Assembly (NCBI GenBank): GCA_017849585.1
Contig: JAFIGT010000015.1
Span: 1 to 64,000, forward strand
Origin: Verrucomicrobium sp.
Lineage (GTDB): Bacteria; Verrucomicrobiota; Verrucomicrobiia; Methylacidiphilales; UBA1321
Length of the DNA stretch: 64,000 bases
Direction: 5' to 3'
A program made the translations under genes and the position numbers. The notes below the pieces were generated by a model, which saw only the letters and a list, made by a program, of their open reading frames with translations, did not search any database and was not told the origin of the DNA. Positions 18,155-26,287 of the stretch are shown piece after piece; position 1 is the stretch's first letter; each line of letters opens with the position of its first letter.

Positions 18155-18940
18155 TTATGGCTTTTGGCCAACGGCTTGCGTGGGGCCCGGGCTGACGGCG
18201 AGGGGTGGCATTTCGATGCAAATCGCCCCGGTTAATATCGCCGCTTGGGCGGGGCGAAAACCGAGCGGCGCGCCGGGCAATTCGTAAACAAGGGGCAGCG
18301 CGTAGGTGCCGCGGGAATCGGTGAGGCGCGCGTTGCGGACCGGTTGGAAACGGAAGGTGTAACGGCCGCGTTCTTCGGCGCTATGGGCGGGGTCGAGAAT
18401 GACCGCGACGTTATCGCTATAAGTGAGCAGAGAGATGCAGTGGCCGAGTGATTCGGCGACGGAATACTCGCGGTCGCCGGTCTTTTTGACGTAGTCGATG
18501 CAAAGGATGAAGCCGACATTGTCCTGCCCGTTTTTCTCGAACCATTCCGGGCCGGAGAAGGCGGCTCCGCCGAAGCCGCGATAACTGACCTTCACATCGT
18601 TGTAGCCTTGCTCCTTGAAGAAATTACTCAGGCCGGTCGTCATGACCTCGAATTTGGTCCCCAGTCGGTAGGAGACATTGCAGTGGACGAGGAGCTTGGT
18701 GAAGAGGCGACGGTGGCGGTTCTCCCCGGTGACGGCGGCGGGGAGGAGGTTGGGGTAACCGTTTTCGCCGAACCAATAGATGATATTCGACGCGGCGGCG
18801 GGGAAGCAGGTGTTCTCTTCCTGATCGAGGTCGGGCATGGTGTACTTGCTGGCGGCGTGGAGAGCCGGAGATAACGAATAACTGCCGGTGAAAAGAACCG
18901 CCAGTACGACACCAACCCAAGCTGAATACCCCCGTCGCAT
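18155..18940 (-). CDS. secreted C39-like (papain-fold) cysteine protein
   Basis: The predicted exported protein has 261 residues when started at 18940. This start gives a signal peptide (RRGYSAWVGVVLAVLFTGSY, cut near HAA-SK). The mature N-terminus 'DQEENTCFPAAASNIIYWF' fits a C39/BtrH-like peptidase fold: oxyanion Gln, then catalytic Cys heading a helix. Candidate His is in SLGHCISLL, and candidate Asp is in VILDPAH. The reading frame extends to another ATG at 19135, but that extra N-terminus is derived from the repeated element at 18978-19209. Whether it is a protease or an inactive homologue is not clear; no export ABC transporter is adjacent. Confidence 0.6.
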   Translation of the reverse strand: MRRGYSAWVGVVLAVLFTGSYSLSPALHAASKYTMPDLDQEENTCFPAAASNIIYWFGENGYPNLLPAAVTGENRHRRLFTKLLVHCNVSYRLGTKFEVMTTGLSNFFKEQGYNDVKVSYRGFGGAAFSGPEWFEKNGQDNVGFILCIDYVKKTGDREYSVAESLGHCISLLTYSDNVAVILDPAHSAEERGRYTFRFQPVRNARLTDSRGTYALPLVYELPGAPLGFRPAQAAILTGAICIEMPPLAVSPGPTQAVGQKP

Positions 18941-18977
18941 GGGAGTAAGGGTGGCGCGAAATGGTCCTTTTGGCAAT

Positions 18978-19209
18978 CCCGGGCCGGATGGCGGTGACAA
19001 AAAAAGAGGATTGCGCTCCGAACATCTCCCAACGTCTCCACTTTCCTCTGGTTCCGAGGGCCGGGGCACTGCGCTGAAGGCCAGCGCGAGAAGCGCTGAT
19101 TTGAGATTGGAAATTTCAAAAGGGAGCCGGATCATGCGAGTATTTAAGCACAGATTGCGCCGCAGCGTTTGCGTTAGGTTTGCTACGTTGGCTACGTGTG
19201 CGACATTTT
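18978..19209 (-). repeat. 232-bp duplicated element, copy B
   Basis: Read on the minus strand, this stretch aligns without gaps to 49459-49690 on the plus strand. The shared blocks are TCGCACACG (19195-19203), ACCTAACGCAAACGCT (19164-19179), TGTGCTTAAAT (19142-19152), and a block starting AAGTGGAGACGTTGGGAGA that runs 19043-19013. An ATG at 19135 lies 17 bases after TGTGC, as in the other copy. The spacing of all blocks is identical in the two copies. It lies directly upstream of the C39-like gene and may carry its promoter. Confidence 0.7.
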
Positions 19210-19215
19210 CACTGA

Positions 19216-19250
19216 AGTACTGGGTTCTAGGTACTAAGTACGAAGTAGGA
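19216..19250. repeat. TTCTAGGTACTAAGTAC-type dispersed repeat
   Basis: The stretch contains AGTACTGGGTTCTAGGTACT followed by AAGTACGAAGTAGG. Related copies lie at 20209-20297, 35577-35587 and 61094-61111. This copy is between the 232-bp element and the ribF stop codon. Confidence 0.55.
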
Positions 19251-19281
19251 GGCTTGCGCCTACCGAAGCCACTAGCTTCGC

Positions 19282-20196
19282 TCAGCCCTTGGCGGTGACG
19301 ATGTCTTGCGCGATCTGGCTTTTGAGGGCGTCGAGGGAGTCGAATTTCTTTTCTTCGCGGAGGAAGTGGAAGTCGGCGAGTTCGAGCGGCTGTTCGTAGA
19401 GGTCGCCGGTGAAGTCGAGGAGGTGGGCTTCGACGGAGAAACCGGCGTTGACGGTGGGGCGGGTGCCGATGTTGAGGACGGCGCGGGCGGTGCGGTCGGC
19501 GAGTCGCGCGGTGCAGGCGTAGACGCCGGAGGGGGGGATCATTTGGGTGATGTCGCCGAGGTTGGCGGTGGGGAAGCCTATGGTGCGGCCGCGGCCGTCG
19601 CCACGGATGACGCGGCCAGCGATGGCGTAGGGTCGTCCGAGGAGGAGCGCGGTGAGGGGGAAGTCGCGTTCGGCGATGGCTTCGCGGATGCGGGTGCTGC
19701 TGGCGATCTGGCCTTCGATGAGGAGGGGGGGCACTTCGTGGACGTTGAACCCTTTTTGTTTGCCAACGGCGGTGAGCAGTTCCGCGTTGCCCTGGCGGTT
19801 TTTGCCGAAGGACCAGTTGGGACCCATGCCGATGGCGCGGAGGTGAGGAATGACGCGGAGGAGTTCGTTGAGGAACGCTTCGGCGGAGAGTTCGCGGGTG
19901 GTGGGGTCGAAGGCGAGGGTGATGACTTCGGCGACTCCGGCGTGGAGGAGGAGCTGGCGCTTTTGGTCAGCGTTGGTGAGTCGCTTGGGGGCGCGCTCGG
20001 GGGCGATGATTTCGAGCGGGTGGGGCTCGAAGGTGATGATCGCGGTGGCGGCGGGATTGGCCGCGTCCTTGATGAGCCGGGCGACGACTTGCTGGTGGCC
20101 GCGATGGAAGCCGTCGAACACGCCGATCGCGACATGGGTTAGCGCGGGGCGCGCAGGCTGGTTGCGGAGGGGGAGGACTGTCGGTTGGCTGCTCAC
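19282..20196 (-). CDS. ribF: bifunctional riboflavin kinase / FAD synthetase
   Basis: This cytoplasmic enzyme makes FMN from riboflavin and then FAD. The 304-residue protein has an N-terminal nucleotidyltransferase domain with IGVFDGFHRGHQ (the HxGH-like motif, about 26-37). Its C-terminal riboflavin-kinase domain contains GRVIRGDGRGRTIGFPTANL (about 193-212). Its length is typical. It follows nrnA and truB on the same strand, a well-known neighbourhood, but is separated from truB by about 110 bp filled with an inverted repeat. Repeats therefore flank the gene on both sides. Confidence 0.96.
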   Translation of the reverse strand: MSSQPTVLPLRNQPARPALTHVAIGVFDGFHRGHQQVVARLIKDAANPAATAIITFEPHPLEIIAPERAPKRLTNADQKRQLLLHAGVAEVITLAFDPTTRELSAEAFLNELLRVIPHLRAIGMGPNWSFGKNRQGNAELLTAVGKQKGFNVHEVPPLLIEGQIASSTRIREAIAERDFPLTALLLGRPYAIAGRVIRGDGRGRTIGFPTANLGDITQMIPPSGVYACTARLADRTARAVLNIGTRPTVNAGFSVEAHLLDFTGDLYEQPLELADFHFLREEKKFDSLDALKSQIAQDIVTAKG

Positions 20197-20208
20197 AGTG
20201 GGGTTAAG

Positions 20209-20297
20209 AAGTACTGAGTTCTATGTACTAGGTTCTAGGTAGGGAGGAGGTTTCTTCTCAAGCTTTTACTTAGTACCTAGAACTTAATACCTCGTAC
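20209..20297. repeat. long inverted repeat of TTCTAGGTACTTAGTAC type
   Basis: The left arm starts AGTACTGAGTTCTATGTACT (20209) and continues GGTTCTAGGTA. The right arm (about 20266-20297) reads TACTTAGTACCTAGAACTTA and then ATACCTCGTACT, its imperfect reverse complement. Arms of about 32 bases are separated by about 25 bases, so the RNA would form a long hairpin between truB and ribF. The arms are related to the repeats at 19216 and 61094. Confidence 0.6.
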
Positions 20298-20308
20298 TTT
20301 TCCACTCG

Positions 20309-21022
20309 CTACGCGCGGCGCAGTCGCGAGATCTCGGGCAGGGTGAGGATCGCGGGGGCGAGTTCGGCGGCGGTGTTGAGGCCTTGCATCTTTTCCCAGC
20401 TGATGGCGCGGTCGAGGGTGAAGTTGCCGGACTTGATGCGGGAGAGTTGGATGAGGTGGGCGCCGCAGCCGAGTTTCTGCCCGATGTCGTGGCAGTAGGT
20501 GCGGACGTAGAAGCCTTTGCTGCAGCCGATTTCGAATTTGAGTTCGGGGCTGGCCCAGTGGTGGATGCGGTAGTAGCTGATGTGGACGAGGCGGGGTTCG
20601 CGTTCGACGGTTTTTCCGGCGCGGGCGAGTTTGTAGAGGGGGACGCCTTGTTTTTTCAGCGCGGAGACCATCGGGGGAATCTGGTAGAAGTCGCCGGTGA
20701 ATTCCTTCATGACGGCTTCGACTTGTTCCTGCGTGAGGGTGGGGACCGGTTTTTCCTCGGTCACTTTGCCGTCGGAATCTTGGGAGTCGGTGACTTGGCC
20801 GAGTTTCATGGTGCCGATGTAGGCCTTGTCTTCCGCCATGAGGAGGTCCTGGATCTTGGTGGCTTTGCCGATGACGAGCATGAGCAATCCCGTCGCAAGC
20901 GGATCGAGGGTGCCGCAGTGGCCGACTTTTTTGAACTGGAAGCGGCGTCGCACGAAGTCAACGATGTCGTGGGAGGTGCAGCCGGTGGGTTTGTCTACGA
21001 GGAGTACGCCGTCAATGTCCAT
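20309..21022 (-). CDS. truB: tRNA pseudouridine(55) synthase
   Basis: This enzyme converts U55 of tRNA T-loops to pseudouridine. The 237-residue product starts at 21022, giving [19 protein letters not shown], the normal TruB N-terminus; a longer frame to 21193 has no family match. The catalytic Asp is in [15 protein letters not shown] (about 35-49), and the motif [17 protein letters not shown] is present. The protein is shorter than E. coli TruB and appears to lack the C-terminal PUA domain. It lies 73 bp downstream of nrnA. Confidence 0.95.
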   Translation of the reverse strand: MDIDGVLLVDKPTGCTSHDIVDFVRRRFQFKKVGHCGTLDPLATGLLMLVIGKATKIQDLLMAEDKAYIGTMKLGQVTDSQDSDGKVTEEKPVPTLTQEQVEAVMKEFTGDFYQIPPMVSALKKQGVPLYKLARAGKTVEREPRLVHISYYRIHHWASPELKFEIGCSKGFYVRTYCHDIGQKLGCGAHLIQLSRIKSGNFTLDRAISWEKMQGLNTAAELAPAILTLPEISRLRRA

Positions 21023-21095
21023 AGGAAGGGGAGTTTTTATTAAAGCGGGTTGAGTCGGGGGTAAAGTGGAATTGCTGGAGCGAGCGGAGCACGGC

Positions 21096-22064
21096 CTACG
21101 CGGCGAGTGCTTTCCGGATGTCAGCGATGACGCCGACTTCGAGTTCGGCGAGGGGGAGTTTGCTGCGGATACCGGCGGCGAGTCGATGGCCACCGCCGCC
21201 GTATTTGGAGGCGATTTGCTGGACGTCGACCTTGCCGCGGGAGCGGAGGCTGACGCGGGTGAATTCTTCGTCGGTCTTTTCGATCATGAAGGCGACTTCG
21301 ACGGTCTTGACCATCTGGATCGATTCGATGAGTCCTTCGGTGTCCTCGGAGCTGGTGCCGGTGCGGGCGTAGATATCGTTGTTGAGGTGAAAGTAGGAGA
21401 TGGTGGCGTCGTCGAGGAACTGGGTGTCGTTGAGGGCTTCGCGCAGGAGGAGCAGGCGGCCGAGGGTGAAGCTGGAGTAGCATTGCTGCGCGAGGTCGGT
21501 GGGATCGGCTCCGGCGCGGACGAGGTCGGCGGCGATTTCAAAGCTGCGGGCCGTGGTCTGGCGATGGCGGAAGGAGCCGGTGTCGGTGGAGAGGCCGACG
21601 AAGAGATTGGCGGCGATGTCGGCGTTGAAGGGAAGATTCTCGGCGCGGATCAATTCGTAGAGCACTTCGGCGGTGGCGGGGACGTCGGGGATGATGCAGT
21701 TGAGCGGGGCGTATCCGGCGTTGCTGATGTGGTGGTCGATGTTGACGTCGGGGGTGCGCTTCCAGCCGTGGAAGACTTTGCCGAGGCGGATCTGGTCGGC
21801 GGTGTCGAGGGCGATGATCTTGCGGTCGGCTTCGACGGCTTCGACGGGCGTGGCGATGAGGGTGTCCGCGCCGGGGAGAAAACGGTAGCGCTCGATCATG
21901 CCGTCGGCGTTGCAGGCGAGAACGTCCTTGCCCATGGCGCGGAGGCAGAGGGTGAGGGCGAGGGTGGAACCGTAGGCGTCGCCATCGGGGCGGATGTGGG
22001 CGAACACGGCAAATTTGTCGTGTTGTCGCAGGAAGTCGCCAATGGTTTTAAACAGGGAGGTCAT
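21096..22064 (-). CDS. nrnA: DHH/DHHA1 phosphoesterase, NrnA-like oligoribonuclease/pAp phosphatase
   Basis: This enzyme is likely to degrade short RNA oligomers and dephosphorylate 3'-phosphoadenosine 5'-phosphate. The 322 residues show the metal-binding DHH motifs [12 protein letters not shown] (about 22-33), LDTAD (about 89-93) and NIDHHISN (about 107-114). The C-terminal DHHA1 substrate motif is [10 protein letters not shown] near 288. Genome neighbourhood supports the call, since nrnA is commonly adjacent to truB and ribF in the rbfA region. The gene starts the co-directional series nrnA-truB-ribF. Confidence 0.93.
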   Translation of the reverse strand: MTSLFKTIGDFLRQHDKFAVFAHIRPDGDAYGSTLALTLCLRAMGKDVLACNADGMIERYRFLPGADTLIATPVEAVEADRKIIALDTADQIRLGKVFHGWKRTPDVNIDHHISNAGYAPLNCIIPDVPATAEVLYELIRAENLPFNADIAANLFVGLSTDTGSFRHRQTTARSFEIAADLVRAGADPTDLAQQCYSSFTLGRLLLLREALNDTQFLDDATISYFHLNNDIYARTGTSSEDTEGLIESIQMVKTVEVAFMIEKTDEEFTRVSLRSRGKVDVQQIASKYGGGGHRLAAGIRSKLPLAELEVGVIADIRKALAA

Positions 22065-22174
22065 ATGCCGGAAGGGTAAGCCTAGAGGATGCGAGGGAAA
22101 TTGCCAATGGCCAATTTGAGGAGGTGTGTGTGAAAAGAGTACACCTATCCAAATTGAAAATACCCTCCCATCAC

Positions 22175-22193
22175 GGGGGCAGCGTTACGCTGG
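22175..22193. repeat. CAGCGTNACGCTG palindrome (copy 1)
   Basis: The sequence GGGGGCAGCGTTACGCTGG contains the near-perfect palindrome CAGCGTTACGCTG, with related copies at 42635-42654, 56457-56483 and 62812-62826. It lies just after the stop codon of the FHA gene (22198, minus) and upstream of nrnA, and may act as a transcript-end hairpin. Confidence 0.55.
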
Positions 22194-22197
22194 TTGG

Positions 22198-23154
22198 CTA
22201 CTTCATGAAGAACATGACGTAACCGGCGCCGCCGATGATGAGGATCATCGAAACGACGAGAATGACCAGCAGGGGGTTGGTCTTTTTCTGGCCCGAGTCG
22301 GGCTTTTGCAAATCACTGTAGACAATGGGCCGGTTGCCGGTGAGGTAGGTGTTGTCCGAGGCGGGAGGGGCTCCGCTGGGTTTGGGCAGTGGCGCGGTTT
22401 TTTTGTGGAAGGGGATTTTTTCTTCGACGGGTTCGAGTTCGGTCGGGCTGGGCATGCGCAACTTGGGGCGTTTGACGGAGGACTCGAATTTGAGGATGAC
22501 GGGGCCGATCTGGATCTGATCGCCAAGTTGGAGGATGACCTCGGTGATTTGCGCGCCGTTGACGTAGGTGCCGTTGGAGGAATTAAGGTCGCGTACGATC
22601 ACGTCGCTGCCGCTGAGGATGAACATGCAGTGGCGGCTGGAGATGGCGGGATAGGCCAGGGTGATCTCATTGTTGAGCACGCGACCAAGGTGGGTGTACT
22701 CCTCGGTTAACTCAAAGCTGCGTCCGATCTCGTCGCCTTCGATGACGGTGAGTTTCGGCTGGCCACCCTGGATGCGCGTCATGATGACGGGCGCGACGGC
22801 GACATTGTTGCCGCCTACTTCAATCGGTGCGGAGGGAGTGCCTTGATCGGCGCGGAGGGCACCTTCGAAAAGCAGTTGCTCCCAAGTTTGTGTGACTGTG
22901 CGCTTGTTCGGAAGGAGTGCTTCATCGAAGTTGAATGCACCCACAGGCCAGGAGAGCATGCGGAAGACGGCCTCGGCTCCTTCGAAACCATCGGCGGTGG
23001 CGTGGATGATCTGCCCATGTTGCAGGAAAATGATGCCAGCTTTCTCCAGTGCGCGATACGTGATCTGCCCGCTGCGGTTGGCCTGGCAGCACATCTGGAT
23101 GATTTCTGGCAGGCCCATCTGGCCATTGGATTCAACTCCGTAAGGTCCGTTCAT
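22198..23154 (-). CDS. DUF4388-FHA-transmembrane protein
   Basis: This 318-residue signalling-type protein has three parts. A DUF4388 (PATAN-like) domain occupies about 1-105 (SGQITYRALEKAGIIFLQHG is typical). An FHA domain occupies about 135-225 with GR at 157, SSRH at 172-175 and NSSNGTYVNG at 191-200, which are the phosphothreonine-binding residues. A Pro/Lys linker follows, and one C-terminal transmembrane helix lies at about 293-316. The domains should face the cytoplasm as a tail-anchored protein that recruits phosphorylated partners; no Ser/Thr kinase is encoded in the window. It is divergent from, and shares a 150-bp promoter region with, the roadblock/MglA operon, so a common function is likely. 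Confidence 0.88.
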   Translation of the reverse strand: MNGPYGVESNGQMGLPEIIQMCCQANRSGQITYRALEKAGIIFLQHGQIIHATADGFEGAEAVFRMLSWPVGAFNFDEALLPNKRTVTQTWEQLLFEGALRADQGTPSAPIEVGGNNVAVAPVIMTRIQGGQPKLTVIEGDEIGRSFELTEEYTHLGRVLNNEITLAYPAISSRHCMFILSGSDVIVRDLNSSNGTYVNGAQITEVILQLGDQIQIGPVILKFESSVKRPKLRMPSPTELEPVEEKIPFHKKTAPLPKPSGAPPASDNTYLTGNRPIVYSDLQKPDSGQKKTNPLLVILVVSMILIIGGAGYVMFFMK

Positions 23155-23186
23155 AATCGACTAAAATGACGAATAATTGTTAGAGC

Positions 23187-23215
23187 TTGGACTTATTATG
23201 GGTTACGTCTCTAAT
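23187..23215 (+). promoter_or_regulatory. candidate promoter of the roadblock/MglA operon
   Basis: TTGGAC (23187-23192) and TCTAAT (23210-23215) are separated by 17 bases and lie about 90 bases upstream of the start at 23306. The match is 4/6 and 5/6 to sigma-70 boxes. Confidence 0.35.
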
Positions 23216-23305
23216 TCTCAATAATTCGGATTGCATCTACCCATAAAGAGTGCACCATCTTGGCTCAAACACAAGACCGTAAAGCGGCAGCAATCATACA
23301 CGATC

Positions 23306-25564
23306 ATGAGCTCAGGATTTTTAGGTGGTTTATTCGGGAAAAAAGATAAAAACCCGCAGCAGCCGCCTGCACCTCCGGCACCTAAGCCGGTTCCTGCTCC
23401 TGCTCCCGCTTCGAAATTACAGCCTGGCTTAACTCCCGTTCCGGCCCGCACGAATATCGGTGCGGCGACGACGCAACCGATGGTGTTGCCGAAAAGCGGC
23501 GGTCTCAAGCCGGCGAAGCCCGCATTGATCAGTGGTGGAAAATCAACGCAACGGATCGTGCTTCCCGGGCGCAGTGCGGATGCGGCGGGTGCTCAGCCGA
23601 ACATGCCAGCGGGTAATTTGAGTTTGCCGCTGGGCATGATTGTGCGGTTGCTGCCGGAGTCGGTTCGCGCGATTTCGATGGCGGAATTTGAAGCGTTGCC
23701 TGAAGCGGATCAGGATGTCTCCTTGCCACTCGGTTTGATTTTGCCGCAGCTCCCTTCGGGCAAGGTGGAAGTTGCGGTGCAGGAGCTCGTCGCGGCGATT
23801 CCGCGCAATTATGTTCGCCCCCAGGAAGAAATCGCGCCGCACCTCGGTACGCTGGTTTCGATGCCGCTGATGGATGTAGTGATGCGCATTCCGCCGGATA
23901 TGCTGGCGTTGCGTCCCGATCAAAAGGAAGTAGATGCCGCCGTGGTCAACATGGCCGATCCCTTCACGGAAGAACTTTTGCGCGAGCAGGCGGAAGCCGC
24001 GCGCAAGGCGGAAGCGGAAAAGCAAGCGGCCGCCGCACCGGCCCCGGTTGCTCCGACGCCTCCCGCGCCGACCACTCCGGTCGCGCCTCCTTCTCCAGTG
24101 GCTTCGCAGCCTCTTCCCGAAGGCATGCCGACGATCCCGCTGCCGCGCCCTGTGGCAGGCAAACCGCCCGTAACGCCCACGGTGCCGCCTCCGGCCCCGT
24201 TCAAGTCGGCTTCCGGCCCCCGTCCGCCGAGCATCTCGTTGCCTCGGCCCGGCGCGCGTCCGCCGACGCCTCCCACTCCGGTGGCTCCTGCCGCTGCGGC
24301 TCCCGTGGTGCCTCCCGCGCCTCCGGCTCCGATTGTCCCGCCGCCGGCCCCGGTGGCTCCCGCTCCTGTCGAAGCGCCTGCCGCTACCGAGGGTGGTTTG
24401 AGCGAAGAAATGAAGCAACTTTTGGCTGCCGCCGAAGCGGAACTCGGCGAGGGTGGCAAGCAGGATAGTCCCGTCGTTCCTGAGCCGGTCGAAGAAAAAG
24501 CGGCGGCTCTTCCGCCCGCTCCTCCGCTGCCGCCCGCCCCGGTGGTGCCGGAACCCGAGCCGGTGATCGAACCTGCACCTGTGGCGGCCACCCCTCCCCC
24601 TCCCATCCCAGCCCCGATGCCGCCCCCTCCGCCGATGGCGATCAAGCCGCCCCCGACTCCTACTCCGATTGCGCCTCCGCCGCCCGCTCCGCGAGCGGTC
24701 ACGCCTCCGCCGCCCCCCGCGGCGAAACCGGCCGTATTGCCTCCACCTCCGGCCCCGATGGCCGTGCCGCCTCCGCCTGCCCCGGCTCCGGTGGCTGCCG
24801 CTCCCGCAGTCGAGGAAGCTCCGGCACCGACTCCGATCCCGGCTCCTGCTCCTGTGGTGGTTCCACCCCCGCCCGCCCAGGCGATTCCAGCTCCGGTGGC
24901 CGTGGCCGCTCCCAGCGTTCCCGCGCCAACACCCACTCCTGCTCCCGTTGCTCCCAAGGCGGCGACGCGTTCGGTCGATCTCAACACGTGCAGCGTCGAT
25001 CAATTGGCCGCGTCGGGTTGCCCCCGGTTGTTGGCCGAAGCGATTGTCGGATATCGCGCCAATCAAGGGCCGTTCCGCCGTCTCGAAGATTTGTTGAAAG
25101 TTCCGGGCATCACCAAGGCGGCCTACGCCTTGTTGACCGGCAAGGAAGTCACGACGGAGGATCTGCTCGGCTCGGTCAACGAAGTGCTGGGTTTCCCCGC
25201 CGATCAGGAAGTGGGCCTGAAGGATATCACCGACCGCATCAGCCAATGGCCCGATGTGACCGGTTGCGTCCTCGGCCAGGCCAGTGGATTGCCGTTGGTC
25301 GGCAAGGTTCCGGCGGGCTTGGAAAAGAGCGCCGTCATGGCCTTCGTGCCGCGCATGCTGTCGGAACTCAATGGTTCCTTCAAGGAATTCTCCGGTCGTG
25401 AGACGAATGAACTCTCCATTCCCACCAAGGGAACGAGTTACCATATCTTCCGCAACGACAAGCTTTACCTCGTGATCATGTCACGCCGCCGCCAACTGCC
25501 GCGCCGTTACACGAAAGTTGCAAGGTATGTCTTGTCGAGTATTGATGCCTCCCGGCATCAATAA
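23306..25564 (+). CDS. proline-rich HhH-roadblock fusion protein
   Basis: This 752-residue protein has an architecture I do not recognise as a named family. The start at 23306 gives MSSGFLGGLFGKKDKN. Residues about 105-215 hold a non-repetitive domain with a recurring pattern: SLPLGMIVRLLPE, SLPLGLILPQLP, then VSMPLMDVVMRIP. A short Ala/Glu helix (218-240) leads into about 310 residues of Pro/Ala/Val low complexity. At about 557-615 a ComEA-like helix-hairpin-helix follows (VDLNTCSVDQLAASGCP...LLKVPGITKAAY). The C-terminus (about 628-745) is a roadblock/LC7-like domain (DITDRISQWPDVTGCVLGQ). Roadblock proteins bind small GTPases, and an MglA-like GTPase is encoded 18 bp downstream. Here the HhH probably mediates protein contacts, although DNA binding is possible. 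Confidence 0.8.
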   Translation: MSSGFLGGLFGKKDKNPQQPPAPPAPKPVPAPAPASKLQPGLTPVPARTNIGAATTQPMVLPKSGGLKPAKPALISGGKSTQRIVLPGRSADAAGAQPNMPAGNLSLPLGMIVRLLPESVRAISMAEFEALPEADQDVSLPLGLILPQLPSGKVEVAVQELVAAIPRNYVRPQEEIAPHLGTLVSMPLMDVVMRIPPDMLALRPDQKEVDAAVVNMADPFTEELLREQAEAARKAEAEKQAAAAPAPVAPTPPAPTTPVAPPSPVASQPLPEGMPTIPLPRPVAGKPPVTPTVPPPAPFKSASGPRPPSISLPRPGARPPTPPTPVAPAAAAPVVPPAPPAPIVPPPAPVAPAPVEAPAATEGGLSEEMKQLLAAAEAELGEGGKQDSPVVPEPVEEKAAALPPAPPLPPAPVVPEPEPVIEPAPVAATPPPPIPAPMPPPPPMAIKPPPTPTPIAPPPPAPRAVTPPPPPAAKPAVLPPPPAPMAVPPPPAPAPVAAAPAVEEAPAPTPIPAPAPVVVPPPPAQAIPAPVAVAAPSVPAPTPTPAPVAPKAATRSVDLNTCSVDQLAASGCPRLLAEAIVGYRANQGPFRRLEDLLKVPGITKAAYALLTGKEVTTEDLLGSVNEVLGFPADQEVGLKDITDRISQWPDVTGCVLGQASGLPLVGKVPAGLEKSAVMAFVPRMLSELNGSFKEFSGRETNELSIPTKGTSYHIFRNDKLYLVIMSRRRQLPRRYTKVARYVLSSIDASRHQ

Positions 25565-25582
25565 TGCTGAGAGATCAAATTC

Positions 25583-26269
25583 ATGGCGTTCATCAACTAT
25601 TCCAGTCGCGAGATTCAGCTCAAGATCGTCTATTACGGCGCGGCCTTGTGTGGGAAGACGACGAATCTCGTTACACTCCACAAGCAGATTACCCACGCGC
25701 AAAAGGGCGAATTGGTTTCGCTCGCCACAGATGCGGACCGAACGCTCTTCTTCGACTTTCTCTCACTGAACACGAAAACGCTGCCGGGGTTCACCACCCG
25801 TTTCCAACTCTACACGGTGCCTGGTCAGGCGATTTACAACACCACCCGGCAGCTCGTGCTCAAGGGCGTCGACGGCATCGTCTTTTGCGTTGATTCGCAC
25901 TGGGACAAGATGGCGGACAATGTGGAATCCTTCGCCAATCTTCAGGAGAATCTCATCGAGAATCACCTCAGCCTGGCGCAGATCCCGTATGTGCTGCAGT
26001 ACAACAAGCGCGATATCCCGAATGCCGCGCCCATCAATTACCTCGAATACACCTTCAACAACCGGGCCAACCGGGCGCTGGCTTTTGAAGGGGTTGCTTC
26101 CACCGGCAAGGGTGTATTGGAAACACTCAACGCGGCCGCCCGACTCTTGTTGGCCAAGTACTCCAAGACCCCGAACCCGAATGTGACAGGTTTGGCCAAG
26201 ACTGACTCCAGCTCCATTGTGCAACCTTTGCCGGATTCGCCCCAGCAGGGTAGCCCCGTCGCATCGTAA
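25583..26269 (+). CDS. MglA-like Ras-superfamily GTPase
   Basis: This is a small cytoplasmic GTPase switch of 228 residues. The nucleotide motifs are G1 YYGAALCGKTTNL (about 15-27), G3 as YTVPGQ (the MglA form of DxxGQ, about 75-80) and G4 YNKRDIPN (about 138-145). In Myxococcus MglA sets cell polarity and its activity is controlled by the roadblock protein MglB. No motility genes are seen here, so the process controlled may be different. It is flanked by two roadblock-domain genes on the same strand with 18-bp gaps, a compact three-gene operon. Confidence 0.92.
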   Translation: MAFINYSSREIQLKIVYYGAALCGKTTNLVTLHKQITHAQKGELVSLATDADRTLFFDFLSLNTKTLPGFTTRFQLYTVPGQAIYNTTRQLVLKGVDGIVFCVDSHWDKMADNVESFANLQENLIENHLSLAQIPYVLQYNKRDIPNAAPINYLEYTFNNRANRALAFEGVASTGKGVLETLNAAARLLLAKYSKTPNPNVTGLAKTDSSSIVQPLPDSPQQGSPVAS

Positions 26270-26287
26270 AGATCAGAGGATAAAAAT

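Noticed and set aside
24020-24970. Tandem DNA repeat or CRISPR-like array in the proline-rich region
   Set aside because: The stretch is repetitive at the level of GC-rich Pro/Ala/Val codons but has no constant repeat unit with unique spacers, and it is an open reading frame throughout.
23543-25444. 633-codon Arg/Gly-rich minus-strand frame
   Set aside because: It is the complement of the proline-rich linker of the HhH-roadblock protein; Pro codons read as Gly/Arg on the other strand.
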